Below are positions 25,387 to 32,066 of a stretch of 32,066 nt of DNA, in pieces (within the stretch, counting starts at the first letter, position 1; each line of letters starts with the position of its first letter). Source of the DNA: Acidobacteriota bacterium (GTDB lineage Bacteria > Acidobacteriota > Vicinamibacteria > Vicinamibacterales > UBA8438); contig JAGWAJ010000008.1 of assembly GCA_021296475.1 (NCBI GenBank), positions 1 to 32,066 on the forward strand, given 5' to 3'. Both the position numbers and the translations under genes were made by a program. Under the pieces are notes generated by a model. That model was not told where the DNA came from. It made no database searches and saw nothing but the letters and a program-made list of their open reading frames with translations.

Positions 25387-26553
25387 CTACTGGACGTCGA
25401 GGCCACCTTCCGCTGCGACCTCGCGGATGCGCGCCGCCTGCCCCGGATTGGCCGCGATGATCTCGCGCACCCGGCGGCTGATCTGCGCCTGATCCGTGGC
25501 CGACATCGCGCCGGCCGCCTCGGCCGCGCTCTCGATCGCGGCGAGACAGTCGGCCTCGTAGGTGATGGAGCCGCACTCGGCGGTCAGGTTGGCGAGGACC
25601 GCGCCCGCCTCGGACGGCGTCCGCCCCGCGCCGCCGCCGCCGGTGCTCCCGTAGCGCTCCGCCGCCTGCTGGAGCTCGGCCGCCGCCCCGCGGCGGATGT
25701 TCGCGGCTTCCGTGCCTGCCTGGAAGCAGGTGAAGTCCGGCCGGTCGGCCCAGCGGAGCGGCGCGCAGGCGTGGATACCGGCTTCCTTCGCCGCGGTCGC
25801 CACCTCGGTGATCAGCGCCTCGTACTCCGGGTCGCCCTCACCGAAGCCGGAGAAGTTGCCGAGGTCGCCGCTCGCCGCGAACAGCCCGGTGACGCCCGGA
25901 ATGCGGGCGATCTCCCGTGCGTGCTCGACCCCCTCGAGCGTCTCGATCATCAGGATCAGCACGACGTTGTCGTTCCACGTCTGCCGGTAGCCGCCGGGCA
26001 CCTCGTTCCAGATCTCGCTCGCGCCCTGTCCGCCGCCGGCGCTGCGGCGCCCGAGGGGCGGGAAGTAGGTCCAGTTGACCGCCTCCTGCGCCTCCTCGAC
26101 CGAATCGACGGTCGGCACGACGATGACGGCCGCCCCCATGTCGGTCGCGTGCTGGATCTCGCGCTCGTCGGCATAGGCGACGCGGGCGCCGGGCGCGGCC
26201 GGACCCGGGCAGGTGCGCCAGAAGCGCGCCACCTGCTCCCACGAGATCGCCTCGTGCTGCATCTCCACCCAGACGAAGTCGTAGCCGGCCGCCGCCATGG
26301 CGCAGTAGGTGCGGGGATCGGTGGCCCGCACCGTGCCGCCGACCATCGGCCCGCCCTCGAGGAGCTTTCGCTTGGCCGGGTTCCAGATCTCCGGCTGCTG
26401 CCCGTCGGGGAGGCGGAAGCGGTCGCCGTAGTCGAAGTCGGCCGCGCGGAAGGAAGTGTCCTCCGCCTGCTGGGCCTGCGCGGGCACGGCGAGGCCGCCC
26501 AGCACGAGGCCAATCGTCACCGCAACGAACCTGAAATGCTTCGTGGTCTTCAT
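25387..26553 (-). CDS. Secreted HpcH/HpaI aldolase family protein
   Basis: 388 residues. A clear signal peptide (about 1-28, VLGGLAVPAQAQ) precedes an HpcH/HpaI TIM-barrel aldolase domain (about 55-260). Motifs include GYDFVWVEMQHE (His100 is the likely catalytic base), the metal ligand Glu204 in LMIETLEGVEHA, and Asp230 in FAASGDLGNF. The family cleaves 2-keto-3-deoxy acids or citramalyl-type thioesters in the cytosol with a divalent metal; export is unusual. A C-terminal extension (about 265-388) is Ala/Gly-rich, includes YGSTGGGGAGRTPSEAG, and contains two Cys (Cys in LTAECGS and EADCLA) that could pair. GGAAGACCC lies just before ATG 26553. Fold assignment is firm; substrate unknown. Confidence 0.88.
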   Translation of the reverse strand: MKTTKHFRFVAVTIGLVLGGLAVPAQAQQAEDTSFRAADFDYGDRFRLPDGQQPEIWNPAKRKLLEGGPMVGGTVRATDPRTYCAMAAAGYDFVWVEMQHEAISWEQVARFWRTCPGPAAPGARVAYADEREIQHATDMGAAVIVVPTVDSVEEAQEAVNWTYFPPLGRRSAGGGQGASEIWNEVPGGYRQTWNDNVVLILMIETLEGVEHAREIARIPGVTGLFAASGDLGNFSGFGEGDPEYEALITEVATAAKEAGIHACAPLRWADRPDFTCFQAGTEAANIRRGAAAELQQAAERYGSTGGGGAGRTPSEAGAVLANLTAECGSITYEADCLAAIESAAEAAGAMSATDQAQISRRVREIIAANPGQAARIREVAAEGGLDVQ

Positions 26554-26806
26554 GGGTCTTCCGATCTCCTGGTTCTGCGTTCTGCCGCCGGGTCTTTCCC
26601 GCAGAGTGTAGTGCGGATCCGGGTCATGCGCTGAGGCTCCACGCCGCCGCGCTTGTCGCTCCGGCGGATGCCGGCGATTCTCTCGGGAGGAGCGCGTCGG
26701 ACTCGGGCCAACGAGGCTGCCGCCTCCGCTCAGCGCGCGGCCGGCGAGACCCGCAGGCGCTGGTCGTCAGTTTCGCCGCGCGGGGCGGGGACCGCAGGAC
26801 GCGTGG

Positions 26807-27643
26807 TCAGCGCTGCGCCGACGGCACCCAGGCGGCGGTGCGTCCGCCGATTGTCTGGTGCTCGATCCGCTCGCCGCGAGCCGTCCTGGCGTTGCCTCGT
26901 TTGCCCCAACGCCGGTGGAAGAGCCACGTGCGGGGATAGCGTGAGCTGTCGGCGTTCGCGGCCACGGCGCGCTTGACGATGGAGCCGAGCCGGGCGCGCA
27001 GGCGCCGCGCCTCCTCGTCCGTCAGGGAGGATGCCCTTCGGCGGGGATCGATGCCCGCCTGGTAGAGCACTTCGTCCGCGATCCAGTTGCCGACGCCGGC
27101 GGCGAACGACTGGTCGAGGAGCAGCGACTTCAGGATGCCGCGGCGCGCGCGCAGCATCTCCGAGAAGCGCGCCGGCGCCGGCATTGCGAGCAACGGGTCG
27201 AAGCCGAGCCGGGCGATCGGCGGCTCGTGCTCGGGATCGTCGCGTAGCAGGGCGCGCCCGAGTCGCCGGGCGTCCGTCATCGCGAGTTCTCGGCCGTCGT
27301 CGAGGTGCAGCCGGACCTTCAGGTAGCGCGGCGGCCAGACCGGCCGGTCTTCGCGGGGGCCGGACTTGAGCTGGATGGGCGTCGCGTCCGGAGTCTTCAG
27401 GGCGCCGGACATCCCGAAGTGGAACAGCGGATGCGGCGGCGCATCGAGCTCCAGCCAGAGCTGCTTGCCCCACCGCCGCGCCGCCCGGACGCGCCTGCCC
27501 TCGAGCGCCCGGCGCCAGCGGCGCGGCGAGGCCGAATCGAGCACGATGCGGTCGTCTGCGCACCACACCCGCGCGATGCGCCGTCCGACCGCGACCGCCT
27601 CCGCGAGCCTGCGTCCCCGCTCGACCTCCGGCAGCTCCGGCAC
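26807..27643 (-). CDS. Fpg/Nei family DNA glycosylase, zincless
   Basis: 278 residues. The start is GTG 27643, because the catalytic Pro must be residue 2: MPELPEVERG has Pro2 and Glu3 of the family, and AGGTGG lies six bases upstream. The longer reading frame to GTG 27652 would bury the proline. Lys60 (RRWGKQLWLEL) is the conserved lysine, and the H2TH domain is seen in DQSFAAGVGNWIADEVLYQA (about 180-200). The C-terminal finger keeps its spacing but all four zinc cysteines are replaced (NARTARGE for the first pair, VPSAQR for the last). This resembles the zincless fingers of NEIL1 and some plant or viral enzymes. It removes oxidised bases and has AP lyase activity by family. Confidence 0.9.
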   Translation of the reverse strand: MPELPEVERGRRLAEAVAVGRRIARVWCADDRIVLDSASPRRWRRALEGRRVRAARRWGKQLWLELDAPPHPLFHFGMSGALKTPDATPIQLKSGPREDRPVWPPRYLKVRLHLDDGRELAMTDARRLGRALLRDDPEHEPPIARLGFDPLLAMPAPARFSEMLRARRGILKSLLLDQSFAAGVGNWIADEVLYQAGIDPRRRASSLTDEEARRLRARLGSIVKRAVAANADSSRYPRTWLFHRRWGKRGNARTARGERIEHQTIGGRTAAWVPSAQR

Positions 27644-27746
27644 GTTCACCACCTCCCGGATCGCCCTTCGCGGGCGCGAATGGTGGCAGGCGCGCAGCCT
27701 CGATGAGCCACGGGCGGTTCACCGCCTCCCGGATCGCCCTTCGCGG
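27644..27746 (-). repeat. 30-bp direct repeat ahead of fpg
   Basis: Two copies, 27644-27673 and 27717-27746, differ by one base and lie 73 bp apart. The first holds the ribosome site of the glycosylase gene, so the second is a spare copy of that translation-start region. Confidence 0.7.
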
Positions 27747-27805
27747 CCGCGGCTTCTGCAGCGGGTGTCGAGCCGCGGTTGCCCGGTGTGGGTCATCGTC
27801 CGTGC

Positions 27806-28129
27806 TCAGACGTCGAGGGCGAAGCGGAGCGCGTCGGCGATCTGTCGCATGCGGCCGGCGCGCAGCGTCGTGATCAGAGAGCCGACTCTCGTGCGGGACA
27901 CCGTCTGCACGTGGTCCAGGTTGGCGGCGCAGGTCCTGGGCAGGCCGTCGTCGGACGTCAGCACGACCTCCGTGGGGATGTCGCGAATCCTGCTCGTCAC
28001 CGGTGCCACCGTGACCTCCGCCAGGAATTCCAGGGCGGCGTCGCGAGTCAGCACGACAACCGGCCGTTGCTTGTCCGGCCGGGCGAAGCGGTACCAGCGC
28101 ACGTCGCCTCGGCGGATCAGTCGGGCCAC
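27806..28129 (-). CDS. mazF: MazF-type toxin (endoribonuclease)
   Basis: 107 residues starting at GTG 28129, which overlaps the 3' end of the antitoxin gene by 13 bases, as is normal for coupled mazEF pairs. Family features: IRRGDVRWYRF at the N-terminus, RPVVVLTRD near 30, VAPVTSRIRDIPTEV near 50, and CAANLDHVQTVSRTRVG near 75, all typical of the PemK/MazF fold that cleaves mRNA. GGGAGGAC lies about ten bases ahead of the GTG. There is no signal peptide. The reading frame is intact and full length. The adjacent antitoxin is frameshifted, which is unexpected for an active toxin. Direct target sequence cannot be inferred. Confidence 0.9.
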   Translation of the reverse strand: MARLIRRGDVRWYRFARPDKQRPVVVLTRDAALEFLAEVTVAPVTSRIRDIPTEVVLTSDDGLPRTCAANLDHVQTVSRTRVGSLITTLRAGRMRQIADALRFALDV

Positions 28130-28331
28130 GCGTGCTCGTCCTCCCAGGCACGGAATTCGTCGCTGCCGACGGGGTGGCGCTCGTAACCGCGGCGATGCTG
28201 CTGTTCCAGCGCATCGATGCATCGGACAGGGCCCGGCGCGTGAAGGCGGATCTCGTCGTGCCGAGTCGCTTCACCGCGCCGTCCACTGCGTCGACGAGGC
28301 TGTCGTCGAGAGTCATCTGAACGGTTCTCAT
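28117..28331 (-). pseudogene. MazE-type ribbon-helix-helix antitoxin, frameshifted
   Basis: The first part reads MRTVQMTLDDSLVDAVDGAV and continues KRLGTTRSAFTRRALSDA, a CopG-like ribbon-helix-helix domain. At about 28217-28220 the frame changes, and the second frame supplies LEQQHRRGYERHP followed by SDEFRAWEDEHAWPD and a stop at 28117. Together the two halves make a full antitoxin of about 72 residues. The gene length from ATG 28331 is 215 bases, one short of a multiple of three, pointing to loss of a single base, perhaps C from a GCC codon. The break sits beside the palindrome GCATCGATGC. The alternatives are a sequencing error, true loss, or translational frameshifting. An upstream ATG (28340) is also possible. 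Confidence 0.8.
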
Positions 28332-28480
28332 GGGACTCATGCTCGCCGATTGTAGCGGTTCCGATAGCTATGCTGATAGTCATGCGTCGGTCACGATGCC
28401 GCGCAGGGTGGGGCAGCGGGGTTCGGCGGATCCAGGGCGTCCATGGGCGAGCGCGACCGCGTGGCGCCGCTACGGCCCCA

Positions 28481-29101
28481 CTATTCCCGGCCGGGGGCTT
28501 GACTGCTCGAGGCGGCGGGCTCCGGCGTCGCTTCGTCGTCCGGGAGCCGGAGTCGGGGCGACGTGAGGTCGGCGCGCTTCTGCCGCCGTTCCTCGGCCTC
28601 CTTCCGCCGCCCGTAGACGAAGATGGCCACGACGCTCGCGAGAGCGCCGATGATCGCAGTGAGTCCGCCGCTGTCCTTGTCGTACGCAATCAGTCCGCCG
28701 CCGACGACCAGCGCGGCGAAGACGAGGGCGAAGGCGAGCTTCTGCCCGGTGCGCTCCGCGGCCAGCTTCCCGTCGACAACGCGCGATTCGAGCGCGTGGC
28801 GGTGCCGGATCTGCCGCTCGGTCATCGTCACGATGCGCTCCGCGCAACCGGGGAACGCCTCGTTGTACTTGGCGAGCAGGCCAGGTGGGGGCAGAGGTGC
28901 TGGGAACGCTGGGCGGACGGAGACCTGCTCCGAGGCGAACTCGGTGGCGCCGGATGAGCGATTCGCGGACGGTGCGGGTTCGGCGTCGGCCGGCTTCTCG
29001 GCGGCCCCGGATGAGCGATTCGGCGGCGGTGCGGGCTCAGGGTCGGCCGGCTTCGCGGGCGGCGGGTGTGGTTGGCGGCTGGGCTGTGGTTGGCGGCTCA
29101 C
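28481..29101 (-). CDS. DUF2335 membrane protein with Pro-rich N-tail
   Basis: 206 residues from GTG 29101. Residues 1-70 are Pro/Ala/Glu-rich and include a 19-residue tandem repeat. The DUF2335 core follows (about 73-160): LAKYNEAFPGCAERIVTMTE, then two membrane helices, LAFALVFAALVVGGGLIAY and LTAIIGALASVVAIFVYG, and a basic cytosolic tail rich in Arg/Glu. Function is unknown; it is a predicted two-helix inner-membrane protein. The first 65 bases overlap the 3' end of the small gene upstream in another frame. No in-frame ATG occurs before the domain, so the start is GTG by default. Domain call firm, start uncertain. Confidence 0.8.
   Translation of the reverse strand: MSRQPQPSRQPHPPPAKPADPEPAPPPNRSSGAAEKPADAEPAPSANRSSGATEFASEQVSVRPAFPAPLPPPGLLAKYNEAFPGCAERIVTMTERQIRHRHALESRVVDGKLAAERTGQKLAFALVFAALVVGGGLIAYDKDSGGLTAIIGALASVVAIFVYGRRKEAEERRQKRADLTSPRLRLPDDEATPEPAASSSQAPGRE
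28940..29053 (-). repeat. 57-bp tandem repeat within the DUF2335 gene
   Basis: Two adjoining units code for KPADPEPAPPPNRSSGAAE (residues 17-35) and KPADAEPAPSANRSSGATE (36-54). The period is exactly 19 codons, so the frame is preserved; it lies in the variable Pro-rich tail outside the conserved domain. Confidence 0.75.
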
Positions 29102-29288
29102 GTTCCACTCTCGTCATGGCGTCGGCGAGTTCTTCGCCGATGATGCGCCAGTCGCTGTAGATCGCCCGCGAATCGGCCAGAGCGTCGCTGGGGCTGTCAT
29201 TGTAGGTGTCGAACACAGCGAAGAGATCCAGCACGCGAGAGGCCCCGGACCAGACGGACGGCAGCGCGAAAAGATGATCGGTTCGCAT
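29037..29288 (-). CDS. Small protein of unknown function upstream of DUF2335
   Basis: 83 residues, from ATG 29288 with GGTGGTGATCC ahead. The N-terminal 60 residues look folded (HLFALPSVWSGASRVLDLFA, then DTYNDSPSDALADSRAIYSD); the tail (REPPTTAQPPTTPAAREAGR) is Pro-rich and shares its DNA with the start of the DUF2335 gene in another frame. No signal peptide or membrane helix. No family assigned. The 65-bp overlap with the next gene suggests translational coupling, or alternatively that the tail is non-native read-through after an indel. It is probably expressed with DUF2335. The gene lies 62 bp from the pntB stop codon, on the same strand. Confidence 0.6.
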   Translation of the reverse strand: MRTDHLFALPSVWSGASRVLDLFAVFDTYNDSPSDALADSRAIYSDWRIIGEELADAMTRVEREPPTTAQPPTTPAAREAGRP

Positions 29289-29350
29289 GGATCACCACCT
29301 ACACCCATGCAACATGCCGGATCGTTCTGCACGACAGGCTGTCCGATCGA

Positions 29351-30751
29351 TCACGCGGCATCCTTGACGGCGGCGATCAGGTCGAGCACGGCCTGCTTCC
29401 CGTCGCCGAAGAACATCAGCGTGTTGTCGGCGGCGAACAGCGGGTTGGGGATGCCCGCGAAGCCGGGGGACAGGCTGCGCTTGATGACGACGACGGTTCG
29501 CGACTGGTCGACGTTCAGGATCGGCATGCCGGCAATCGGGCTCGCCGGGTCGGTGCGCGCGTCGGGGTTGACGATGTCGTTGGCGCCGATGACGAGGCTC
29601 ACGTCGGTCTGCTCGAACGACGGGTTGATGGCGTCCATCTCCTTCAGCTTGTCGTAGTCGACGTCGGCCTCGGCCATGAGGACGTTCATGTGGCCGGGCA
29701 TGCGGCCCGCGACCGGGTGGATGGCGTACTCCACCTCGACGCCGCGCGACTCGAGCAGGTTCGCCAGGTCCCGCACCTGGTGCTGCGCCTGCGAGACGGC
29801 GAGACCGTAGCCCGGGACGATCACCGCGCGGCGCGCCCCGTCGAAGAGCATCGCCACCTCCTCGGCCGAGGTGCTCTTGACGCGTCCGGCGTAGACCGCG
29901 TCGGCGTCCGATTTCGAGCTGGTCCCTTCGGCGATCGCTCCGACAAGCACGTTGATCAGCGAGCGGTTCATCGCCTTGCACATGATGCGGGTCAGGATGA
30001 TGCCGGAGGCCCCTACCAGCGAGCCGGTGATGATCAGGATGTTGTTGTCCAGGACGAAGCCGGTCGACGCCGCGGCCAGCCCGGAGTAGGAGTTGAGCAG
30101 TGCGATGGCGACCGGCATGTCGGCCCCGCCGATGGAGATCGTCAGCAGGATGCCGAGCACGGAGGCCACCGCCACGAGGCCTCCATAGAAGGCGATCGTG
30201 CCGGGCTCGGCGACGACCATCACGCCGAGCCCGAGGGCGACGAGTCCGATGGCGCCGTTCAGGAGCTGCTGCCCCGGGAAGACGACCGGCGCATCGGGCA
30301 GCAGCAGGCCGCGCAGCTTGTCGAACGCGACGAGGCTGCCCCAGAAGGTCACCGAGCCGATGAGGCCCGAGAAGACGGTGGCCACCGTCATCTGGGCCGA
30401 CGGCTCGCTTGCGCTCACCAGCACCGCGCCCGCCACCAGGGCCGACGCGCCGCCGCCGAAGGCATTCAGGAGCGCCACCATCTCCGGCATCGCGGTCATC
30501 GCGATGCGCAGGGCCAGCGTGGCACCGATGGCCCCGCCGAGCGCCACGCCGGCGAGGATCATGGCCAGCGCCTGGGGAGCGGCGCCGAAGATCTGCCGGT
30601 CGAGCAGCGTCGCCACCACGGCCAGCAGCATCCCGGCCGCGCCCATCAGGTTGCCGCGCACCGCGGTCCGCGGATGCGTCAGGCCGCGGATGCCGAGGAT
30701 GAAGAGAACCGAGGCCGCGAGGTAGATGAGGTTGATGAAGACGCTGTCCAC
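29351..30751 (-). CDS. pntB: NAD(P) transhydrogenase subunit beta
   Basis: 466 residues. The N-terminal half has about eight membrane helices carrying the proton channel (for example SVFINLIYLAASVLFILG at the start, then HPRTAVRGNLMGAAGMLLA). The C-terminal half is the cytosolic NADP(H)-binding domain III, with VPGYGLAVSQAQHQV and VAGRMPGHMNVLMAEADVDY, then VIGANDIVNPDAR and PLFAADNTLMFFGDGK. The enzyme couples proton entry to hydride transfer from NADH to NADP+. GTG 30751 is chosen because AGGGG lies six bases ahead and family proteins start just there; GTG 30772 would fall inside a hairpin loop. It is last in the operon pntAA-pntAB-pntB. Identification is firm. Confidence 0.96.
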   Translation of the reverse strand: MDSVFINLIYLAASVLFILGIRGLTHPRTAVRGNLMGAAGMLLAVVATLLDRQIFGAAPQALAMILAGVALGGAIGATLALRIAMTAMPEMVALLNAFGGGASALVAGAVLVSASEPSAQMTVATVFSGLIGSVTFWGSLVAFDKLRGLLLPDAPVVFPGQQLLNGAIGLVALGLGVMVVAEPGTIAFYGGLVAVASVLGILLTISIGGADMPVAIALLNSYSGLAAASTGFVLDNNILIITGSLVGASGIILTRIMCKAMNRSLINVLVGAIAEGTSSKSDADAVYAGRVKSTSAEEVAMLFDGARRAVIVPGYGLAVSQAQHQVRDLANLLESRGVEVEYAIHPVAGRMPGHMNVLMAEADVDYDKLKEMDAINPSFEQTDVSLVIGANDIVNPDARTDPASPIAGMPILNVDQSRTVVVIKRSLSPGFAGIPNPLFAADNTLMFFGDGKQAVLDLIAAVKDAA

Positions 30752-30762
30752 GGGCGGCCCCT

Positions 30763-30835
30763 GCGCCCTCACGGGCGCCTTGAGAGTCTGCGCGCCGCGC
30801 GCCTCTCGAACGGCACGTTGCTGCGGCGCAGACTC
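30763..30835. repeat. Dispersed hairpin repeat, copy C
   Basis: The main hairpin has exact 10-bp arms GAGTCTGCGC (30784-30793) and GCGCAGACTC (30826-30835). On the minus strand it starts directly after the pntAB stop (TAG, then GAGTCTGCGC), just as copy B follows its own stop codon. A second hairpin, GCGCCC-TCAC-GGGCGC (30763-30778), stands beside it. It fills the gap between pntAB and pntB and may set their relative expression. Confidence 0.7.
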
Positions 30836-31114
30836 CTAGTCCTTCTTGCGGAACATGCCGAGCATGCGATTCGTGACCAGGAAGCCGCCCACTACGTTGA
30901 CGGTCGCGATCACCAGCGCGAGGAAGCCGAGGATCATCGTCGTCCGGTTCGGCGAGGCGACCGACAGGAGCGCGCCGATGATGGTGATGCCCGAGATGGC
31001 GTTGCTGCCCGACATGAGCGGCGTGTGGAGCAGCGGCGGCACCTTCGTGATGATCTCGAAGCCGACGAAGACCGCCAGCATGAAGATCGTGAGGAGCGGA
31101 ATGAATGCGTCCAT
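30836..31114 (-). CDS. pntAB: NAD(P) transhydrogenase subunit alpha, part 2
   Basis: 92 residues, the membrane domain II segment of the split alpha subunit. Three helices can be seen: FIPLLTIFMLAVFVGFEII (4-22), GSNAISGITIIGALLSVA (about 36-54) and TMILGFLALVIATVNVVGGF (about 59-78). The loop KVPPLLHTPLMSGSNAISG between helices 1 and 2 is diagnostic and carries conserved His and Asn for proton movement. The length is normal for the split (three-gene) form. ATG 31114 follows GGGGGATC. It lies 61 bp after pntAA and 84 bp before pntB, all on one strand. Identification is firm. Confidence 0.95.
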   Translation of the reverse strand: MDAFIPLLTIFMLAVFVGFEIITKVPPLLHTPLMSGSNAISGITIIGALLSVASPNRTTMILGFLALVIATVNVVGGFLVTNRMLGMFRKKD

Positions 31115-31175
31115 CGATCGATGATCCCCCGTCCCGCTGTCGCTCTGGTCGCGCGCTCGGCCGAGCCGCCCGGCG

Positions 31176-32066
31176 TCAGGCGGCCTCTCCGAGCAGCTCC
31201 CGGACGCGCGGATGCACCACCTGGCCGCCCCGCGACACCAGCGTCCCCGCCGTGATCTCGTCGTCGCTGTCGAGCACGAGCGCACCGTCCCGGGTCAGGT
31301 GCAGGAGCAGCGTCGAGATGTTCTTCGCGTACATCTGCGACGCGTGGTAGGGCACCGTCGACGGCAGGTTCGTGGGGCCGAGCACGGTGACGCCGTTGTC
31401 CGAGACGACCTCCTCGTCGCCCTTCGTCAGGGCGCAGTTGCCGCCCCGCTCGGCCGCCAGGTCGACCACCACCGAGCCGGGGGCCATGCCGGCGACCATC
31501 TCGGCCGTCACCAGGACCGGGGCCGTCCGGCCCGGCACGAGCGCCGTGGTGATGACGACGTCGCTCGCAGCGACGACGCGCGTCATCGTCTCGCGCTGCC
31601 GCTCGAGGAACGTCTCGTCCTGCGCCTTCGCGTAGCCGCCGGCGTCCTCCGAGCCGCCGGTCTCCAGCGGCAGCTCGACGAACGCGGCGCCGAGGCTCTC
31701 GACCTGTTCCTTGACCGCGGGACGCACGTCGTAGGCCTCGACGCGGGCCCCGAGGCGGCGCGCCGATGCTATCGCCTGCAGCCCCGCCACCCCGGCCCCG
31801 ATGACGAACACGCGGGCCGGCTTGATGGTGCCGGCCGCCGTCATCATCATCGGGAACATGCGGGGAAGCGCGCTCGCCGCGAGCAGCACCGCCTTGTAGC
31901 CGGCGATGGTCGCCATCGACGACAGGGCGTCCATGCTCTGGGCGCGCGTGATGCGCGGAATGAGCTCCATCGAGAGCGCGGTGGCGCCCCGCTCGGCAAC
32001 GTCCCGCGCCGCCGCGGGCTCCCCGAGCGGCTCCGAGAACCCGATGACGGCCTGACCGTCGCGAAG
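31176..32066 (-). CDS. pntAA: NAD(P) transhydrogenase subunit alpha, part 1 (N-terminus outside window)
   Basis: The last 296 residues of the NAD(H)-binding domain I; the start lies beyond the right edge. The frame is open to the final base (LRDGQAVIGFSEPLGEPAAA at the window end). The alanine-dehydrogenase/PNT Rossmann motif is VFVIGAGVAGLQAIASARRL, followed by AYDVRPAVKEQVESLGA. Further conserved blocks are AQDETFLERQRETM, the mobile-loop region GSVVVDLAAERGGNC, and GPTNLPSTVPYHASQMYAKN near the end. The family length is about 370-385, so roughly 80 residues are missing. It belongs to the split alpha form and leads an operon with pntAB and pntB. Identification is firm. Confidence 0.96.
   Translation of the reverse strand, partial: LRDGQAVIGFSEPLGEPAAARDVAERGATALSMELIPRITRAQSMDALSSMATIAGYKAVLLAASALPRMFPMMMTAAGTIKPARVFVIGAGVAGLQAIASARRLGARVEAYDVRPAVKEQVESLGAAFVELPLETGGSEDAGGYAKAQDETFLERQRETMTRVVAASDVVITTALVPGRTAPVLVTAEMVAGMAPGSVVVDLAAERGGNCALTKGDEEVVSDNGVTVLGPTNLPSTVPYHASQMYAKNISTLLLHLTRDGALVLDSDDEITAGTLVSRGGQVVHPRVRELLGEAA

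Overview
This window looks like chromosomal DNA of a high-GC (about 70% by eye) Gram-negative bacterium. The most likely source is an Acidobacteriota of the Vicinamibacteria type; that is inferred from family content, with no marker gene in view. The pointers are many exported proteins with Ala-rich signal peptides, a CarboxypepD_reg/TonB-dependent receptor remnant, a DUF5916 outer-membrane protein, several PQQ-type beta-propellers, DUF2911 and multihaem cytochromes. No rRNA, tRNA, CRISPR array or insertion sequence was recognised.

Layout. 0-0.9 kb: the tail of an unknown gene faces a collapsed TonB-dependent receptor pseudogene. 0.9-9.1 kb: a PBP4-type D-Ala-D-Ala carboxypeptidase, an exported NHL propeller, DUF2911, an exported protein of unknown function, an octahaem cytochrome c followed by a DUF2231 membrane protein, and two unknown envelope proteins. 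9.2-12.2 kb: a lipoprotein cyclase (PF04199), a SoxC-like molybdenum sulfite/sulfane dehydrogenase and a monohaem cytochrome c, all co-directional. 12.2-12.75 kb: the only long gene-poor gap, holding a dispersed hairpin repeat. 12.75-17.1 kb: three exported quinoprotein-type propellers, two of them a tandem duplicate.

17.2-23.5 kb: two small unknown genes, an Orc1/Cdc6-like AAA ATPase of visibly lower GC behind a perfect 11-bp inverted repeat and an AT-rich promoter, an exported monohaem (CLECH) protein, and a 770-aa DUF5916 protein. 23.7-27.7 kb: msrB, a TVP38 family membrane protein, DUF5655, an unusual secreted HpcH/HpaI aldolase homologue, and an Fpg/Nei glycosylase with no zinc cysteines. 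27.8-29.3 kb is accessory: MazF with a frameshifted antitoxin, DUF2335 and a small overlapping gene. 29.3-32.07 kb: the three-gene proton-translocating transhydrogenase operon (pntAA-pntAB-pntB), cut by the window end.

Two themes link the genes. One is periplasmic redox chemistry (octahaem, monohaem and CLECH cytochromes, SoxC-like dehydrogenase, propellers), with MsrB and Pnt serving redox balance inside the cell. The other is a recurrent intergenic element, three copies at 12.2, 23.5 and 30.8 kb, built around arms like GGAGTCTGCGC and always placed just after a stop codon. I did not find a clear-cut new multi-gene system. The best leads are that repeat family, the ATPase with its palindromic control region, the frameshifted mazE, and the zincless Fpg.
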